Origin: an uncultured Paracoccaceae bacterium
GTDB lineage: Bacteria; Pseudomonadota; Alphaproteobacteria; Rhodobacterales; Rhodobacteraceae
Assembly (NCBI GenBank): GCA_947497185.1
Contig: CANMFL010000005.1
Location: 62,001 to 126,000, forward strand
Direction of reading: 5' to 3'
DNA length: 64,000 nucleotides
The translations under genes and the position numbers were made by a program. The notes under the pieces are model-generated. The model had not been told where the DNA came from, did not search any database, and saw only the letters and a program-made list of their open reading frames with translations. Positions 54,261 through 64,000 of the stretch are shown piece by piece; within the stretch, counting starts at the first letter, position 1; every line of letters begins with the position of its first letter.

Positions 54261-54317
54261 AAACCGCAGAAAAACCGTTCCAAAGCTCGTCAAAAACGAC
54301 GCTCTGGATTTTTGTTG

Positions 54318-54331
54318 ATTGACTGGTCAAT
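54318..54331. promoter_or_regulatory. Candidate BetI operator
   Basis: ATTGAC-TG-GTCAAT, a perfect 6-bp inverted repeat 36 bases before betI in the AT-rich promoter. BetI is a TetR-type repressor known to bind an inverted repeat in the bet promoter and to respond to choline. Confidence 0.6.
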
Positions 54332-54367
54332 AAAAAATATGCGATGGCAGGCGCAAGGGAGACGCTT

Positions 54368-54937
54368 ATGCCGAAAATAGGAATGGAACCAATCCGACGC
54401 GCTGCATTGGTCGAAGCGACAATCGCTGAGATCGGGGCGGCAGGGACGCTCGACGTAACAGTTAGCCAAATCGCTAAGCGTGCGGGTATGTCATCGGCGT
54501 TGGCGCACCATTATTTCGGCGGCAAAGATCAGATTTTCCTCGCGGCCATGCGTCATATCCTGACCGAATACGGTGCCGAAGTGCGTGTCGAGTTGTCTCG
54601 TGCGACAAATCCCGGCGACCGTGCGCGCGCAATCATCCGTGCCAGCTTTGCGCAATCCTGCTTTGCACCCGCGACGGTCAGCGCGTGGATGACGTTCTAT
54701 GTTCAGGCACAAACCAATCCCGAAGCATTGCACCTTCTGCGGATTTACCAGCGTCGGTTGCGGTCAAACCTGACCAGTGCCTTGCGTCCGCTCTGTGACA
54801 ACCCGCAATCCGCAGCCGATATGCTCGCCGCGTTGATCGACGGCCTCTATATTCGCGCAGCTCTGACCGCGCCCGACGCGAACCCCGAAGGGCAGGCCTT
54901 CGCATTGCTGTCGTCACTGACCAAGGGTGTAGCATGA
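54368..54937 (+). CDS. betI: BetI: choline-responsive TetR-type repressor
   Basis: 189 aa. ATG at 54368 follows GGGAGAC; the earlier in-frame start at 54344 has no site and adds a non-conserved extension. MPKIGMEPIRRAALVEATIAEI and the HTH VSQIAKRAGMSSALAHHYFGGKDQIFLAAMRHILTEYG are near-identical in pattern to known BetI. The rest is the ligand-binding helical domain. It heads betICBA and overlaps betC by ATGA. Confidence 0.93.
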   Translation: MPKIGMEPIRRAALVEATIAEIGAAGTLDVTVSQIAKRAGMSSALAHHYFGGKDQIFLAAMRHILTEYGAEVRVELSRATNPGDRARAIIRASFAQSCFAPATVSAWMTFYVQAQTNPEALHLLRIYQRRLRSNLTSALRPLCDNPQSAADMLAALIDGLYIRAALTAPDANPEGQAFALLSSLTKGVA

Positions 54938-56442
54938 CCAAGCCAAATATCTTGATTATCATGGTCGATCAGCTGAACGGAACATTGTTCCCTGACGGGC
55001 CTGCGGATTGGCTTCACGCACCAAACCTGAAGAAACTCGCAGCACGTTCAACCCGTTTCCAGCAATGCTACACCGCGTCGCCATTATGCGCACCCGGTCG
55101 TGCATCCTTCATGACGGGGCAACTGCCTTCGCGTACCGGTGTCTTTGATAACGCGGCAGAATTCGCGTCTAGCCTACCGACATACGCCCACCATTTGCGA
55201 CGCGCTGGCTACCAAACCTGCCTGTCCGGCAAGATGCATTTCGTCGGCCCAGACCAATTGCATGGTTTCGAAGAACGCCTAACGACAGACATCTACCCAC
55301 CAGATTTCGGCTGGACCCCGGACTACCGCAAACCCGGTGAACGCATCGATTGGTGGTATCATAACATGGGCTCGGTGACGGGCGCAGGTGTCGCTGAAAT
55401 CAGCAACCAAATGGAATACGACGACGAAGTTGCCTATCACGCGACCCGCAAGCTTTACGATCTGTCACGCGGCCACGACGACCGCCCTTGGTGCCTAACT
55501 GTCAGCTTCACACATCCGCATGATCCTTATGTCGCACGTCAGAAATACTGGGACCTCTACGAGGATTGCGACCACCTGATGCCCGACATCGGACCAATCC
55601 CCTACGATGAGCAAGACGCGCATTCGCAACGCATCCTCGACGCGAACGACCGCGATAACTTCAACATCACCGAAGACATGATCAAACGGGCAAGACGCGC
55701 CTATTTCGCGAATATTTCCTATCTTGATGGCAAGATCGGCGAACTGCTGCAAACGCTAGAAGATACCCGTCAAAATGCCACCATCCTGTTTGTGTCCGAC
55801 CACGGCGACATGTTGGGCGAACGCGGTTTGTGGTTCAAAATGTCGTTCTACGATGGCTCCGCGCGTGTGCCGATGATGATCTGCTCGCCCGATATGACGC
55901 CGGGCCTCGTCACTACGCCCGTATCGAATATCGACGTTTGCCCGACGCTTTGCGATCTTGCGCAAATCGACATGTCAGAGGTCATGCCATGGACGCAAGG
56001 CGAGAGCATTGTGCCGCTTGGCCAAGGTGGCAGCCGCGATACGCCCGTCGCGATGGAATACGCCGCCGAAGCATCCTATGCGCCCGTTGTTTCCTTGCGC
56101 TACGGTAAGTGGAAATTCAACATGTGCAGCCTCGACCCCGATCAGCTGTTCGACATGGACAATGATCCGCACGAGTTAACGAACCTCGCAGACCAGCCCG
56201 GGCACCAGGGCACATTAACCACGATCAAAGCCAAAGCTCTGGCGCGTTGGGACCTCGAAAAGTTCGACGCGGACGTGCGTCATTCCCAAGCCGGACGCTG
56301 GGTCGTCTACGAATCTTTACGCAACGGGGCCTACTTCCCTTGGGATTTCCAACCGCTGCAAAAAGCGTCCGAACGCTACATGCGCAATCACATGGACCTC
56401 AATGTTCTTGAGGAAAATCAACGCTTTCCTCGGGGCGAGTAA
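54934..56442 (+). CDS. betC: BetC: choline-sulfatase
   Basis: 502-aa type I sulfatase that hydrolyses choline-O-sulfate to choline and sulfate, a marine osmolyte route. The formylglycine motif [11 protein letters not shown] has Cys52 as the modified residue. Metal ligands lie in [10 protein letters not shown] and [10 protein letters not shown]. No signal peptide, so cytoplasmic. The C-terminal tail is typical of BetC. It lies between betI and betB, as in Sinorhizobium betICBA, and lets the cell use choline sulfate as a source of choline, sulfur and betaine. Confidence 0.92.
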   Translation: MTKPNILIIMVDQLNGTLFPDGPADWLHAPNLKKLAARSTRFQQCYTASPLCAPGRASFMTGQLPSRTGVFDNAAEFASSLPTYAHHLRRAGYQTCLSGKMHFVGPDQLHGFEERLTTDIYPPDFGWTPDYRKPGERIDWWYHNMGSVTGAGVAEISNQMEYDDEVAYHATRKLYDLSRGHDDRPWCLTVSFTHPHDPYVARQKYWDLYEDCDHLMPDIGPIPYDEQDAHSQRILDANDRDNFNITEDMIKRARRAYFANISYLDGKIGELLQTLEDTRQNATILFVSDHGDMLGERGLWFKMSFYDGSARVPMMICSPDMTPGLVTTPVSNIDVCPTLCDLAQIDMSEVMPWTQGESIVPLGQGGSRDTPVAMEYAAEASYAPVVSLRYGKWKFNMCSLDPDQLFDMDNDPHELTNLADQPGHQGTLTTIKAKALARWDLEKFDADVRHSQAGRWVVYESLRNGAYFPWDFQPLQKASERYMRNHMDLNVLEENQRFPRGE

Positions 56443-56486
56443 CCCCTTCATTTCGCCACAACAACTCCCGCCGGAGGCACCGACAT

Positions 56487-57938
56487 ATGCACCAACAACC
56501 CACAGCCAGTCATTTCATTGACGGTCAATACATCGACGACACCGCAGGTGATGCATTTGATGTTGTCTATCCGGCCACAGGCGAAGTTATCGCGCGATTG
56601 CACGCAGCAACCCCCGCGATCATTAACCGTGCTTTAGACGCAGCGCGACGTGCGCAAACAGACTGGGCCGCCATGACCGGAACCGAACGGGGGCGCGTGT
56701 TGCGCCGCGCGGCTGACATCATGCGCGACCGCAACCACGACTTGTCCGTTTTGGAAACCTACGACACCGGCAAACCCTATCAGGAAACATCCGTCGCAGA
56801 TGCGACGTCTGGTGCGGATGCGTTGGAATATTTCGGTGGATTGGCAGGTAGCCTGACCGGCGAACACATCCAACTTGGCCAAGATTTCGTCTATTCCCGC
56901 CGCGAAGCCTTGGGCGTCTGCGTCGGCATCGGCGCATGGAACTACCCGACGCAAATCGCATGTTGGAAGGGTGCGCCAGCATTAGCCTGCGGCAACGCAA
57001 TGGTGTTCAAACCGTCCGAGTCCACGCCGCTGTCCGCGCTCAAGGTTGCGGAAATTCTGTTTGAAGCGGGCGCTCCTGCAGGAATTTTCAATGTTGTTCA
57101 AGGGCTTGGCGCTGTCGGTGCGTCACTTGTCACGGACCCACGCGTGAACAAAGTATCGCTCACCGGATCGGTGCCGACGGGTCGTAAAGTCTACGCCGCT
57201 GCGGCCGAAGGTATGAAGCACGTCACGATGGAACTCGGCGGCAAATCCCCCTTGGTGATCTTCGACGATGCCGACCTTGAGAACGCGGTGTCGGGCGCGA
57301 TCTTAGGAAATTTCTATTCCAGCGGGCAGGTCTGCTCGAACGGCACCCGTGTTTTTGTGCAAAAGGGGATCAAGGACGCGTTTCTAAACCGTCTGTCTGA
57401 ACGTCTGAAAGGCGTCATCCTAGGCGACCCGCAAGACCCGAAAACCAACTTCGGTCCGATGGTTTCCCAAAACCAGCGCGACATCGTTGAAGGCTATATC
57501 GCAAAAGGTATCTCCGAAGGTGCTCATGTTAGCTTCGGTGGGAAACGTGTTGATAAAGCCGGGTTCTTCATCGAACCGACAGTGTTCTCCGATGTGACTG
57601 ACGACATGACCATCGCCCGCGAAGAAATCTTTGGGCCCGTCATGTCGGTGCTCGACTTCGACACCGAAGAAGAAGTTCTGCTACGCGCAAACGACACCCA
57701 ATTCGGCCTCGCCGCGGGCGTGTTTACGGCGGATTTGGCTCGTGCGCACCGCATGGCAGCAGGGTTCGAAGCGGGGACTTGCTACATCAATACCTATAAT
57801 CTCGCCCCTGTTGAGGCGCCGTTCGGCGGTATGAAAATGTCCGGTGTTGGACGTGAAAACTCGAAAGCCGCGATTGAACATTATTCGCAACTCAAGGGCG
57901 TTTATGTCGCCATGACTGACGTCGAGGCATCGTTTTAA
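56487..57938 (+). CDS. betB: BetB: betaine-aldehyde dehydrogenase
   Basis: 483-aa NAD-dependent aldehyde dehydrogenase, second step of choline to glycine betaine. Catalytic features: [19 protein letters not shown] with the general-base Glu, and [16 protein letters not shown] with the nucleophilic Cys. [17 protein letters not shown] and [10 protein letters not shown] help bind NAD. A GGAGG-type site precedes the ATG. Its last base overlaps the betA start. Confidence 0.95.
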   Translation: MHQQPTASHFIDGQYIDDTAGDAFDVVYPATGEVIARLHAATPAIINRALDAARRAQTDWAAMTGTERGRVLRRAADIMRDRNHDLSVLETYDTGKPYQETSVADATSGADALEYFGGLAGSLTGEHIQLGQDFVYSRREALGVCVGIGAWNYPTQIACWKGAPALACGNAMVFKPSESTPLSALKVAEILFEAGAPAGIFNVVQGLGAVGASLVTDPRVNKVSLTGSVPTGRKVYAAAAEGMKHVTMELGGKSPLVIFDDADLENAVSGAILGNFYSSGQVCSNGTRVFVQKGIKDAFLNRLSERLKGVILGDPQDPKTNFGPMVSQNQRDIVEGYIAKGISEGAHVSFGGKRVDKAGFFIEPTVFSDVTDDMTIAREEIFGPVMSVLDFDTEEEVLLRANDTQFGLAAGVFTADLARAHRMAAGFEAGTCYINTYNLAPVEAPFGGMKMSGVGRENSKAAIEHYSQLKGVYVAMTDVEASF

Positions 57939-59596
57939 TGCAGGCTGATTATGTAATCATCGGGGCAGGGTCCGCGGGCTGCGCTATGGCCTACCGCTTG
58001 GCCGAAGCAGGCAAAGATGTGCTTGTGATAGAGCATGGTGGCTGGGACGGCGGACCGTTCATTCAGATGCCTGCCGCACTGTCCTATCCGATGAATATGC
58101 CTATGTACGACTGGGGGTTACAGACCGAACCTGAACCACATTTAGGCGGTCGAAAGTTGGTTACACCACGCGGCAAAGTCATCGGTGGATCGTCATCAAT
58201 CAACGGCATGATCTATGTACGCGGCCATGCGATGGACTATGACCATTGGGCGGAAAGCGGGGCGCAGGGTTGGTCTTACGCTGACGTTTTGCCCTATTTC
58301 AAACGCATGGAGAACTGGCACTCTGGCGGGCATGGCGGTGACGCAGAATGGCGCGGCAAGGACGGCCCGCTTCATGTCACACGCGGACCACGCAAAAACC
58401 CGCTAACCTTGGCTTTCGTCGAAGCAGGCAAACAGGCAGGGTATCAAGCTACGGACGATTACAATGGCGAACAACAAGAGGGTTTCGGCCCTTTTGATGC
58501 GACGATCTGGAAGGGCCGCCGCTGGTCGGCTGCCAACGCCTATTTGCGACCAGCGTTGAAAAAAGACAATTGTAAGTTGGTTCGCGCCTTCGCACGCAAG
58601 GTTTTGGTTGAAAATGGTAAAGCCGTCGGCGTCGAGGTCGAGATCAAAGGGCAGGTGCAAACCATCAAAGCCAACGTCGAAGTCATCGTCGCGGCGTCAT
58701 CACTGAACTCTCCCAAGTTGCTGATGTTGTCGGGCATTGGTCCGGCAGCGCACCTCGCAGAGCACGGTATCGACGTCGTGGCAGACCGCCCCGGAGTTGG
58801 TCAAAACCTGCAAGATCACCTCGAGCTTTACATCCAGCAGGCGGCGATCCGACCTGTTTCACTGTTCAAGTATTGGACGTTGCTGTGGAAAAGCCGGATT
58901 GGGCTGGAATGGCTGATCCGTAAAACAGGTCTGGGCACGTCTAACCAGTTTGAAAGCGCCGCATTTATTCGGTCACGCGCTGGCGTGAAATACCCCGACA
59001 TTCAGTACCATTTCCTGCCCATCGCAGTGCGTTATGACGGCACAGTCGCAGCTGAAGGGCACGGTTATCAGGCTCATGTTGGTCCGATGCGCTCTGTTTC
59101 GCGCGGACAGGTTACGTTGCGATCTGCCGATCCGCAGGACAATCCGAAAATCCAGTTTAACTACATGTCAGACCCGTCCGATTGGGAGGATTTCCGCAAT
59201 TGTATTCGCCTGACGCGCGAAATTTTTGGGCAAGACGCCTTCGCGCCTTTCCGGGGTCTGGAAATTCAACCCGGTATTGCAGCGCAAAGCGACGAAGCGC
59301 TGGATGCGTTCATTAAAGAGCACGTCGAGAGCGCGTATCACCCCTGCGGCACTTGTAAAATGGGTGCGATTGACGATCCGAATGCGGTTGTTGATCCTGA
59401 AGGGCGCGTCATCGATGTGGACGGGCTACGTGTTGCTGACAGCTCGATTTTTCCGCGGATCACGAACGGCAATCTCAACGGGCCATCGATTATGGTTGGG
59501 GAAAAGATCGCAGACCTTGTGCTTGGTAAACAGCCGCTCACTCCGTCGAACGAAGCACCTTGGATCCATCCGCAGTGGGAAACGCAACAGCGTTAA
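57938..59596 (+). CDS. betA: BetA: choline dehydrogenase
   Basis: 552-aa GMC-family FAD enzyme that oxidises choline to betaine aldehyde at the membrane. FAD motif [19 protein letters not shown] near residue 6, [26 protein letters not shown], then [16 protein letters not shown], and the active-site end HPCGTCKMG plus [21 protein letters not shown]. Last gene of betICBA; its 3' end overlaps that of pccR by 4 bases. Confidence 0.95.
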   Translation: MQADYVIIGAGSAGCAMAYRLAEAGKDVLVIEHGGWDGGPFIQMPAALSYPMNMPMYDWGLQTEPEPHLGGRKLVTPRGKVIGGSSSINGMIYVRGHAMDYDHWAESGAQGWSYADVLPYFKRMENWHSGGHGGDAEWRGKDGPLHVTRGPRKNPLTLAFVEAGKQAGYQATDDYNGEQQEGFGPFDATIWKGRRWSAANAYLRPALKKDNCKLVRAFARKVLVENGKAVGVEVEIKGQVQTIKANVEVIVAASSLNSPKLLMLSGIGPAAHLAEHGIDVVADRPGVGQNLQDHLELYIQQAAIRPVSLFKYWTLLWKSRIGLEWLIRKTGLGTSNQFESAAFIRSRAGVKYPDIQYHFLPIAVRYDGTVAAEGHGYQAHVGPMRSVSRGQVTLRSADPQDNPKIQFNYMSDPSDWEDFRNCIRLTREIFGQDAFAPFRGLEIQPGIAAQSDEALDAFIKEHVESAYHPCGTCKMGAIDDPNAVVDPEGRVIDVDGLRVADSSIFPRITNGNLNGPSIMVGEKIADLVLGKQPLTPSNEAPWIHPQWETQQR

Positions 59597-60993
59597 TCAA
59601 CTTGGTACGGCAACATGCCACGGTAGTTCGGATCGACGCGCAATTGCCGCTCTAACGGCGGGACTGCGCGTTGATGACAATTCTTTCGCTCGCAAATGCG
59701 GCACGAAATACCAATTGGTTCATAGGCTTCCGGCGCGCTTGTGTTCATGTGATCGGCGTAGACAACGGCGTCCGCGTGTTTCACTTCGCAGCCCAAACCG
59801 ATTGCATATCTGCGGACTGGCGCGGTGTAAGAACCGCCTGATTTGCTGACGTCGCGTGCCAAGCAAAAGTAGCGTGCGCCGTCCGGCGTTTCGGCCAGTT
59901 GCCGTAGGAATTGCCCCGGTGTTTCAAATGCACGGTGCACGTTCCACAACGGGCACGCGCCGCCATAACGTGCGAACTGCAATGTGGTTGCCGAGTGCCG
60001 CTTTGTGATTGTTCCGGCTTGGTCAACGCGAACAAAAAAGAAAGGTATTCCCTTTGCACCGGTGCGTTGCAGTGTGGACAATCGATGTGCGATTTGTTCA
60101 AGTGATGCGCCGAACCGTGCGGACAGTATTTCCAGATCATGTCGGGTGCTCTGGGCGGCCTCGTGAAAGGCGGTGTAGGGCATCAGTGCGGCCCCAGCAA
60201 AGTAGTTGGCTAATCCAACTTTCGCGATATTCCGTGCCGCTTCAGATTGAAAACGTGCAAGGTCCAACGTTGCTTCTAACAATTCGCCGCGTGTCAGCAG
60301 GGCAAGCTGCAACAGCAATTGAAACCGCTGCGTTTCCTCAGGGGCGAACTGCGAAAGCGTGAGTGTTTTTGTTGCTGAATCATAAGATCTTATCGCGTCG
60401 ACTGCTGCAATCTTGACAGTAACACCAGCCGCATTCAGCGCCTCAGTTGTTGCCTGAAACAGTGAAATGTCAGGCTGCCTCGCCTGTGCAAATCGCTCTG
60501 CTGCGCGGTCAACGGGATCAATGTAATTGTCGCAATAGTGAAAGAAATCGCGGACCTCTTCCCAGGGGCTCGGCGTCGGTCGTGCGTCCTCGCGACCCAA
60601 TGCTTCGTCCAACGAGGCCAGCCGTTCTTGGCTCTGCCGATAGCCTGTATGCAGGTCTAAAAACGCCCGCACGAGCGCAGGCGCGTTTGCGGCTGCAAGT
60701 CGCAAATCTACAAGTGGTGGCGTATTCCCTGTGAAGACTGGATCAGCCAGCGCCTCTCTCATATCGCTCACGAGCCGCGCTTCATCGCCTGCTTGCAGCT
60801 CGGTGACATCGAACCCGAATTCTTGCGCGAGACCCAAAACCACGGTCGTGCTGACGGGCCGATTGTTGTTTTCCATCTGGTTCAGGTAGGGCAGGGACAC
60901 GCCCAATCTGTCCGCAAACGCTTTCTGCGTTAGCGCGACACGGCCCCGCAGTTCACGTAGCTTTGCGCCCGCATATAATTTCTGAACCGCCAT
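59593..60993 (-). CDS. pccR: PccR-like short-chain fatty acyl-CoA regulator (ScfR family)
   Basis: 466-aa regulator. The N-terminal XRE helix-turn-helix covers about residues 8-65 ([34 protein letters not shown]). A ImmA/DUF2083-like region follows, and a C-terminal cysteine cluster [21 protein letters not shown] is typical of this RamB/ScfR group. In Rhodobacter sphaeroides PccR senses propionyl-CoA and controls pccB. Here pccB lies 1.5 kb away beyond an MFS gene, and TTTGCAAA-like boxes precede both, supporting the same role. Confidence 0.85.
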   Translation of the reverse strand: MAVQKLYAGAKLRELRGRVALTQKAFADRLGVSLPYLNQMENNNRPVSTTVVLGLAQEFGFDVTELQAGDEARLVSDMREALADPVFTGNTPPLVDLRLAAANAPALVRAFLDLHTGYRQSQERLASLDEALGREDARPTPSPWEEVRDFFHYCDNYIDPVDRAAERFAQARQPDISLFQATTEALNAAGVTVKIAAVDAIRSYDSATKTLTLSQFAPEETQRFQLLLQLALLTRGELLEATLDLARFQSEAARNIAKVGLANYFAGAALMPYTAFHEAAQSTRHDLEILSARFGASLEQIAHRLSTLQRTGAKGIPFFFVRVDQAGTITKRHSATTLQFARYGGACPLWNVHRAFETPGQFLRQLAETPDGARYFCLARDVSKSGGSYTAPVRRYAIGLGCEVKHADAVVYADHMNTSAPEAYEPIGISCRICERKNCHQRAVPPLERQLRVDPNYRGMLPYQVD

Positions 60994-61003
60994 AATGTCG
61001 ACC

Positions 61004-61050
61004 TTTGCAGTTTAGCTGTCTCACGACATAGCGCCTGCAAATGTTGCAAA
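61004..61050. promoter_or_regulatory. TTTGCA-like boxes in the pccR promoter
   Basis: On the minus strand TTTGCAACATTTGCAG (complement of 61035-61050) holds two TTTGCA half-boxes; a third TTTGCAG lies at 61004-61010 on the plus strand. They occupy the gap between the MFS stop and the pccR start, at 42 bases from the start. They match the published TTTGCAAA style of PccR sites. Confidence 0.6.
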
Positions 61051-62265
61051 TCAAGCGTTGATCTGCTTCGCGCGTTGCATGACCAGCAATAGCGACACCA
61101 TCGCGAGGACCGACACGATAAGCATGAGCCATTGCAGTGGAACCGTGCCAGTTTCGACGGTCAGCAATCCACCTGCAAGCTGCGACAGGCCTGCGCCGCC
61201 GCCGACCATGATCGCGCCGCCAAGCCCGCTGGCCGTGCCCGCTAAACGTGGGCGGACAGAAAGCAAACCTGCGGTGGCGTTTGGCATGGTGATGCCGTTG
61301 CCTAGTCCCAGAAATGTGCAAAAACCAAAGAAAATTAACGGGTGATGAATACCAGCAAGTGCTAGCAGCAACGACGCGCCCATCCCTACAACAGTGACGA
61401 TTGTCCCGATCAAGGCCATGCGGTTAATCCCAAGCTTGACCGAATACCGTCCCGACATGAAGTTACCAGCTGCATAGCCGATGGCAGGGGCGCCAAGACC
61501 GACTCCGCTCCAGAATGGCGATAGGTTGAACACCGCGCCCGCGATGAACGATGCACCACCTAACAGGGCAAAAAATGCGCCGGACGCAAAGGCCGTGCAT
61601 AATGCGTAGCCCCAAAAACGTGGCGATGCGAACAGGTTTGGATAGCTTTTAAGTTGTTCGCCAAAGCCCATGCCGCCGTCTTGAACGGTTTCACCCAAGT
61701 CCAAGAAACACAGGACCCACACCATCGCACCGGAAATTGTTAGGAACGCAAAGGTCGTTTGCCAGCCAAAGAATTGTTGAAACACGCCGCCAATCATCGG
61801 TCCGAACATCGGGACCAGCGCCATGCCCATTGTGACGTAGCCGATCATCGACGCCGCTTGGTCTTGCGGGACCATGTCGCGGACAATCGTGCGGCTCAGG
61901 ACGAGGCAGGTCGCGACCGCCGCTTGAAGCATTCGAAACCCGAGGAAGATTTCAATCGACGTTGCAAACATTGCGCCGAACGACGCGATGATGAAAATCC
62001 CAATCGCGATCAGCGTCACATTGCGGCGGCCCACTTTGTCGGAAATCGGCCCGACGAACACCTGCAACACGGCGGTAACGGCCAGATAACCTGATAGCGA
62101 GATTTGCATCACGGCGTAGGACGTGTCGAAGTATTCCGTCATCGCGTTGAGCGATGGCAGGAAGATCGACATATTTAACGCACCAACTCCGGCGAGCAGA
62201 ATGAGCGTGACGATGTGGGGCGGGGTCGTGCGGTCCAAAAACCGAACCTGTGCTCGTGTTGTCAT
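61051..62265 (-). CDS. MFS exporter, Bcr/CflA type
   Basis: 404-aa major facilitator with 12 predicted membrane helices. GPISDKVGRRNVTLIA is the loop 2-3 signature, and RMLQAAVATCLVLSRTIVRDMVPQDQAASMI plus VPMFGPMIGG are typical of Bcr/CflA drug or metabolite exporters. It is co-directional with pccR, whose boxes lie directly after its stop, and its start faces the pccB promoter. It may be a passenger or may export an intermediate of the same pathway; the sequence cannot tell. Confidence 0.87.
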   Translation of the reverse strand: MTTRAQVRFLDRTTPPHIVTLILLAGVGALNMSIFLPSLNAMTEYFDTSYAVMQISLSGYLAVTAVLQVFVGPISDKVGRRNVTLIAIGIFIIASFGAMFATSIEIFLGFRMLQAAVATCLVLSRTIVRDMVPQDQAASMIGYVTMGMALVPMFGPMIGGVFQQFFGWQTTFAFLTISGAMVWVLCFLDLGETVQDGGMGFGEQLKSYPNLFASPRFWGYALCTAFASGAFFALLGGASFIAGAVFNLSPFWSGVGLGAPAIGYAAGNFMSGRYSVKLGINRMALIGTIVTVVGMGASLLLALAGIHHPLIFFGFCTFLGLGNGITMPNATAGLLSVRPRLAGTASGLGGAIMVGGGAGLSQLAGGLLTVETGTVPLQWLMLIVSVLAMVSLLLVMQRAKQINA

Positions 62266-62323
62266 GGCATAGACTTATGCGGGGCGGCCCATCCTGTCCA
62301 TGGTCGGTGGGGCGAGATGGGTG

Positions 62324-62392
62324 TGCAAATGTGCAGGGCGGAACTTTGCTGATTTGCAGAAATTGGGATCGTAAATAAACGATATTTGCAAA
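62324..62392. promoter_or_regulatory. TTTGCAAA boxes in the pccB promoter
   Basis: A cluster of TGCAAA/TTTGC elements lies between the MFS and pccB starts: TGCAAATGTGCA (62324-62335), TTTGCTGATTTGCAGA (62345-62360) and an exact TTTGCAAA at 62385-62392. These resemble reported ScfR/PccR sites and probably make pccB inducible by propionyl-CoA. The exact spacing of the best pair differs from the published form. Confidence 0.6.
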
Positions 62393-62465
62393 TCTACTCA
62401 TTCATGCTTCCCGTATGAGGCGAATAACATTACCAATATGGCAACCGCAGCAAAAGAGATCCGTC

Positions 62466-63995
62466 ATGAATATTCTCCAAGAGCTTCAAGATCGTCGTGA
62501 AATTGCCCGTTTGGGCGGTGGCGAAAAACGGATCGCGGCGCAGCACGCCAAAGGCAAGCTGACGGCGCGCGAACGCATTGATCTGCTGCTGGATGATGGA
62601 TCATTCGAAGAATTCGACATGTTCGTGGCTCACCGTTGCACCGACTTTGGTATGGAAAAACAACGGCCTGCGGGTGATGGCGTTGTGACGGGCTGGGGCA
62701 CGATCAACGGGCGGATGGTCTACGTATTCTCTCAGGATTTCACCGTTTTCGGGGGGTCTTTGTCCGAAACGCACGCGCAGAAAATCTGTAAAATCATGGA
62801 TATGGCTGTGCAAAATGGCGCGCCTGTGATCGGTCTAAACGATTCTGGCGGTGCGCGAATTCAAGAAGGCGTGGCGTCGCTTGCGGGATATGCCGAAGTT
62901 TTCCAGCGCAACATTATGGCGTCCGGCGTCGTGCCGCAGATCAGTGTAATCATGGGGCCATGCGCGGGGGGGGCCGTGTATTCACCTGCGATGACCGACT
63001 TTATTTTCATGGTGAAAGACACGTCCTACATGTTCGTGACGGGTCCTGACGTCGTGAAAACCGTCACAAACGAGGTTGTTACAGCGGAAGAACTCGGCGG
63101 TGCATCGACCCACACCAAAAAATCATCGGTCGCTGATGCCGCGTTCGAAAATGATGTCGAAGCTTTGATCGAAGTCCGCCGCTTGGTTGATTTCCTGCCG
63201 CTCAATAACCGTCAAAAAGCGCCAGTGCGCCCGTTCTTTGATGACGTGAACCGCATTGAGGACAGTCTTGATACGCTGATCCCCGACAATGCGAACACGC
63301 CTTATGATATGAAAGAGCTGATCACGAAGCTCGGTGATGAAGGCGATTTTTACGAAATCCAAGAAGATTTTGCCAAGAATATCCTGACTGGCTTTATTCG
63401 CCTCGAAGGTCAGACTGTAGGCGTCGTGGCGAACCAACCGATGGTTCTGGCTGGGTGCCTTGATATCGACAGCTCGCGCAAAGCGGCACGATTTGTGCGA
63501 TTCTGTGATGCATTTGAAATTCCGATTCTCACGCTGGTAGATGTGCCGGGTTTCTTGCCGGGGACGGGACAAGAATATGGCGGCGTCATCAAACACGGCG
63601 CGAAATTGCTCTTTGCATATGGCGAAGCGACGGTGCCAAAGGTCACAGTCATCACCCGCAAAGCCTATGGTGGCGCCTACGACGTGATGGCGTCCAAGCA
63701 TTTGCGCGGCGACTTTAACTATGCATGGCCGACTGCGGAAATCGCTGTGATGGGCGCTAAGGGTGCGACTGAAATCATCCACCGCGCTGATTTGGCCGAC
63801 GCTGACAAAATCGCACAGCATACTAAAGATTATGAAGAACGCTTTGCGAACCCATTTGTGGCGGCGGAAAAGGGGTTTATCGACGAAGTGATCCTGCCGC
63901 ATTCAACTCGTAAACGTGTTTGCCGCGCCTTCGCATCTCTGCGTGGTAAAAAAGCTGAGAACCCTTGGAAAAAGCACGACAATATACCGTTGTGA
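62466..63995 (+). CDS. pccB: PccB: propionyl-CoA carboxylase, carboxyltransferase (beta) subunit
   Basis: 509 aa from ATG at 62466 (a longer in-frame start at 62415 lies in the promoter boxes). The acyl-CoA carboxyltransferase pattern is complete: [76 protein letters not shown] and GLPGFLP-like [16 protein letters not shown] in the second half, then [13 protein letters not shown]. It carboxylates propionyl-CoA to methylmalonyl-CoA with a biotin-carrying alpha subunit encoded beyond the window. Regulated, by inference, by the PccR boxes upstream. Confidence 0.95.
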   Translation: MNILQELQDRREIARLGGGEKRIAAQHAKGKLTARERIDLLLDDGSFEEFDMFVAHRCTDFGMEKQRPAGDGVVTGWGTINGRMVYVFSQDFTVFGGSLSETHAQKICKIMDMAVQNGAPVIGLNDSGGARIQEGVASLAGYAEVFQRNIMASGVVPQISVIMGPCAGGAVYSPAMTDFIFMVKDTSYMFVTGPDVVKTVTNEVVTAEELGGASTHTKKSSVADAAFENDVEALIEVRRLVDFLPLNNRQKAPVRPFFDDVNRIEDSLDTLIPDNANTPYDMKELITKLGDEGDFYEIQEDFAKNILTGFIRLEGQTVGVVANQPMVLAGCLDIDSSRKAARFVRFCDAFEIPILTLVDVPGFLPGTGQEYGGVIKHGAKLLFAYGEATVPKVTVITRKAYGGAYDVMASKHLRGDFNYAWPTAEIAVMGAKGATEIIHRADLADADKIAQHTKDYEERFANPFVAAEKGFIDEVILPHSTRKRVCRAFASLRGKKAENPWKKHDNIPL

Positions 63996-64000
63996 TCCGA

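Noticed and set aside
1..64000. CRISPR array, insertion sequence, prophage or integrated element
   Set aside because: No spaced direct repeats, transposase, integrase or phage structural gene was seen, and flanking genes show no break in composition or order that suggests an insertion.

Overview
The window reads as chromosomal core sequence of a marine alphaproteobacterium of the Roseobacter group (Rhodobacteraceae). The signs are moderate G+C, dense gene packing with many ATGA/TAATG start-stop overlaps, a betICBA choline/choline-sulfate operon, a TRAP transporter in a sugar-acid cluster, a PccR/PccB pair, and a short XRE regulator of a type I associate with roseobacters. I cannot fix the genus. 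I see no rRNA, tRNA, CRISPR array, insertion sequence, phage or plasmid gene. About 57 protein genes are supported. One (an AEC carrier) is cut by the left edge, and pccB ends a few bases before the right edge.

Layout. 0-3.2 kb: partial AEC carrier, then a small operon of a Gfo/Idh/MocA oxidoreductase, an unrecognised 244-aa protein that looks like a doubled ferredoxin-like (EthD/Dabb-type) fold, and an AhpD-like protein. 3.3-9.5 kb: trxB overlapping nrtS, a Tat-exported 5'-nucleotidase/CpdB-type enzyme, a lipoprotein of the endonuclease/exonuclease/phosphatase fold, glycerate kinase and a MarR-like regulator. 9.5-15.3 kb: an alpha/beta-hydrolase lipoprotein and a two-gene RND efflux pump without an outer-membrane partner.

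15.4-26.3 kb is an amide-bond and proteolysis neighbourhood. It holds transglutaminase-DUF2126, circularly permuted ATP-grasp, alpha-E protein and the Anbu proteasome-like peptidase. A DadA-like oxidase follows, then a RimB-RimK-aspartoacylase operon that shares a divergent promoter, carrying a perfect 22-bp palindrome, with a small winged-helix-like protein. 26.4-33.1 kb: an SDR, an orphan adenylation-carrier-reductase enzyme of the carboxylic acid reductase architecture, and copA-cueR with a readable CueR operator.

33.2-41.1 kb is a sugar-acid catabolic cluster: Gfo/Idh, mannonate dehydratase, TRAP dctPQM, AGE epimerase, gluconate 5-dehydrogenase-like SDR and gluconokinase. A 16-bp motif recurs before both its first gene and dctP, and no regulator is encoded nearby. 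41.1-53.3 kb is mostly housekeeping: BI-1, quinone oxidoreductase, XRE regulator, an inositol-phosphatase-family enzyme, 8-oxoguanine and guanine deaminases around a CAP lipoprotein, MgtE, 5-formyl-THF cyclo-ligase, YmdB, an SLC13 permease with TrkA-C domains, and YebC. 53.4-64 kb: a DMT exporter, betICBA, the ScfR-family regulator PccR, a Bcr/CflA-type MFS exporter and pccB. TTTGCAAA-like boxes lie in front of both pccR and pccB.

No spectacular unknown system is obvious. The best leads are the orphan adenylation-reductase, the palindrome-linked regulator of the RimB-RimK module, the unrecognised 244-aa protein, and the repeated operator of the sugar-acid cluster.
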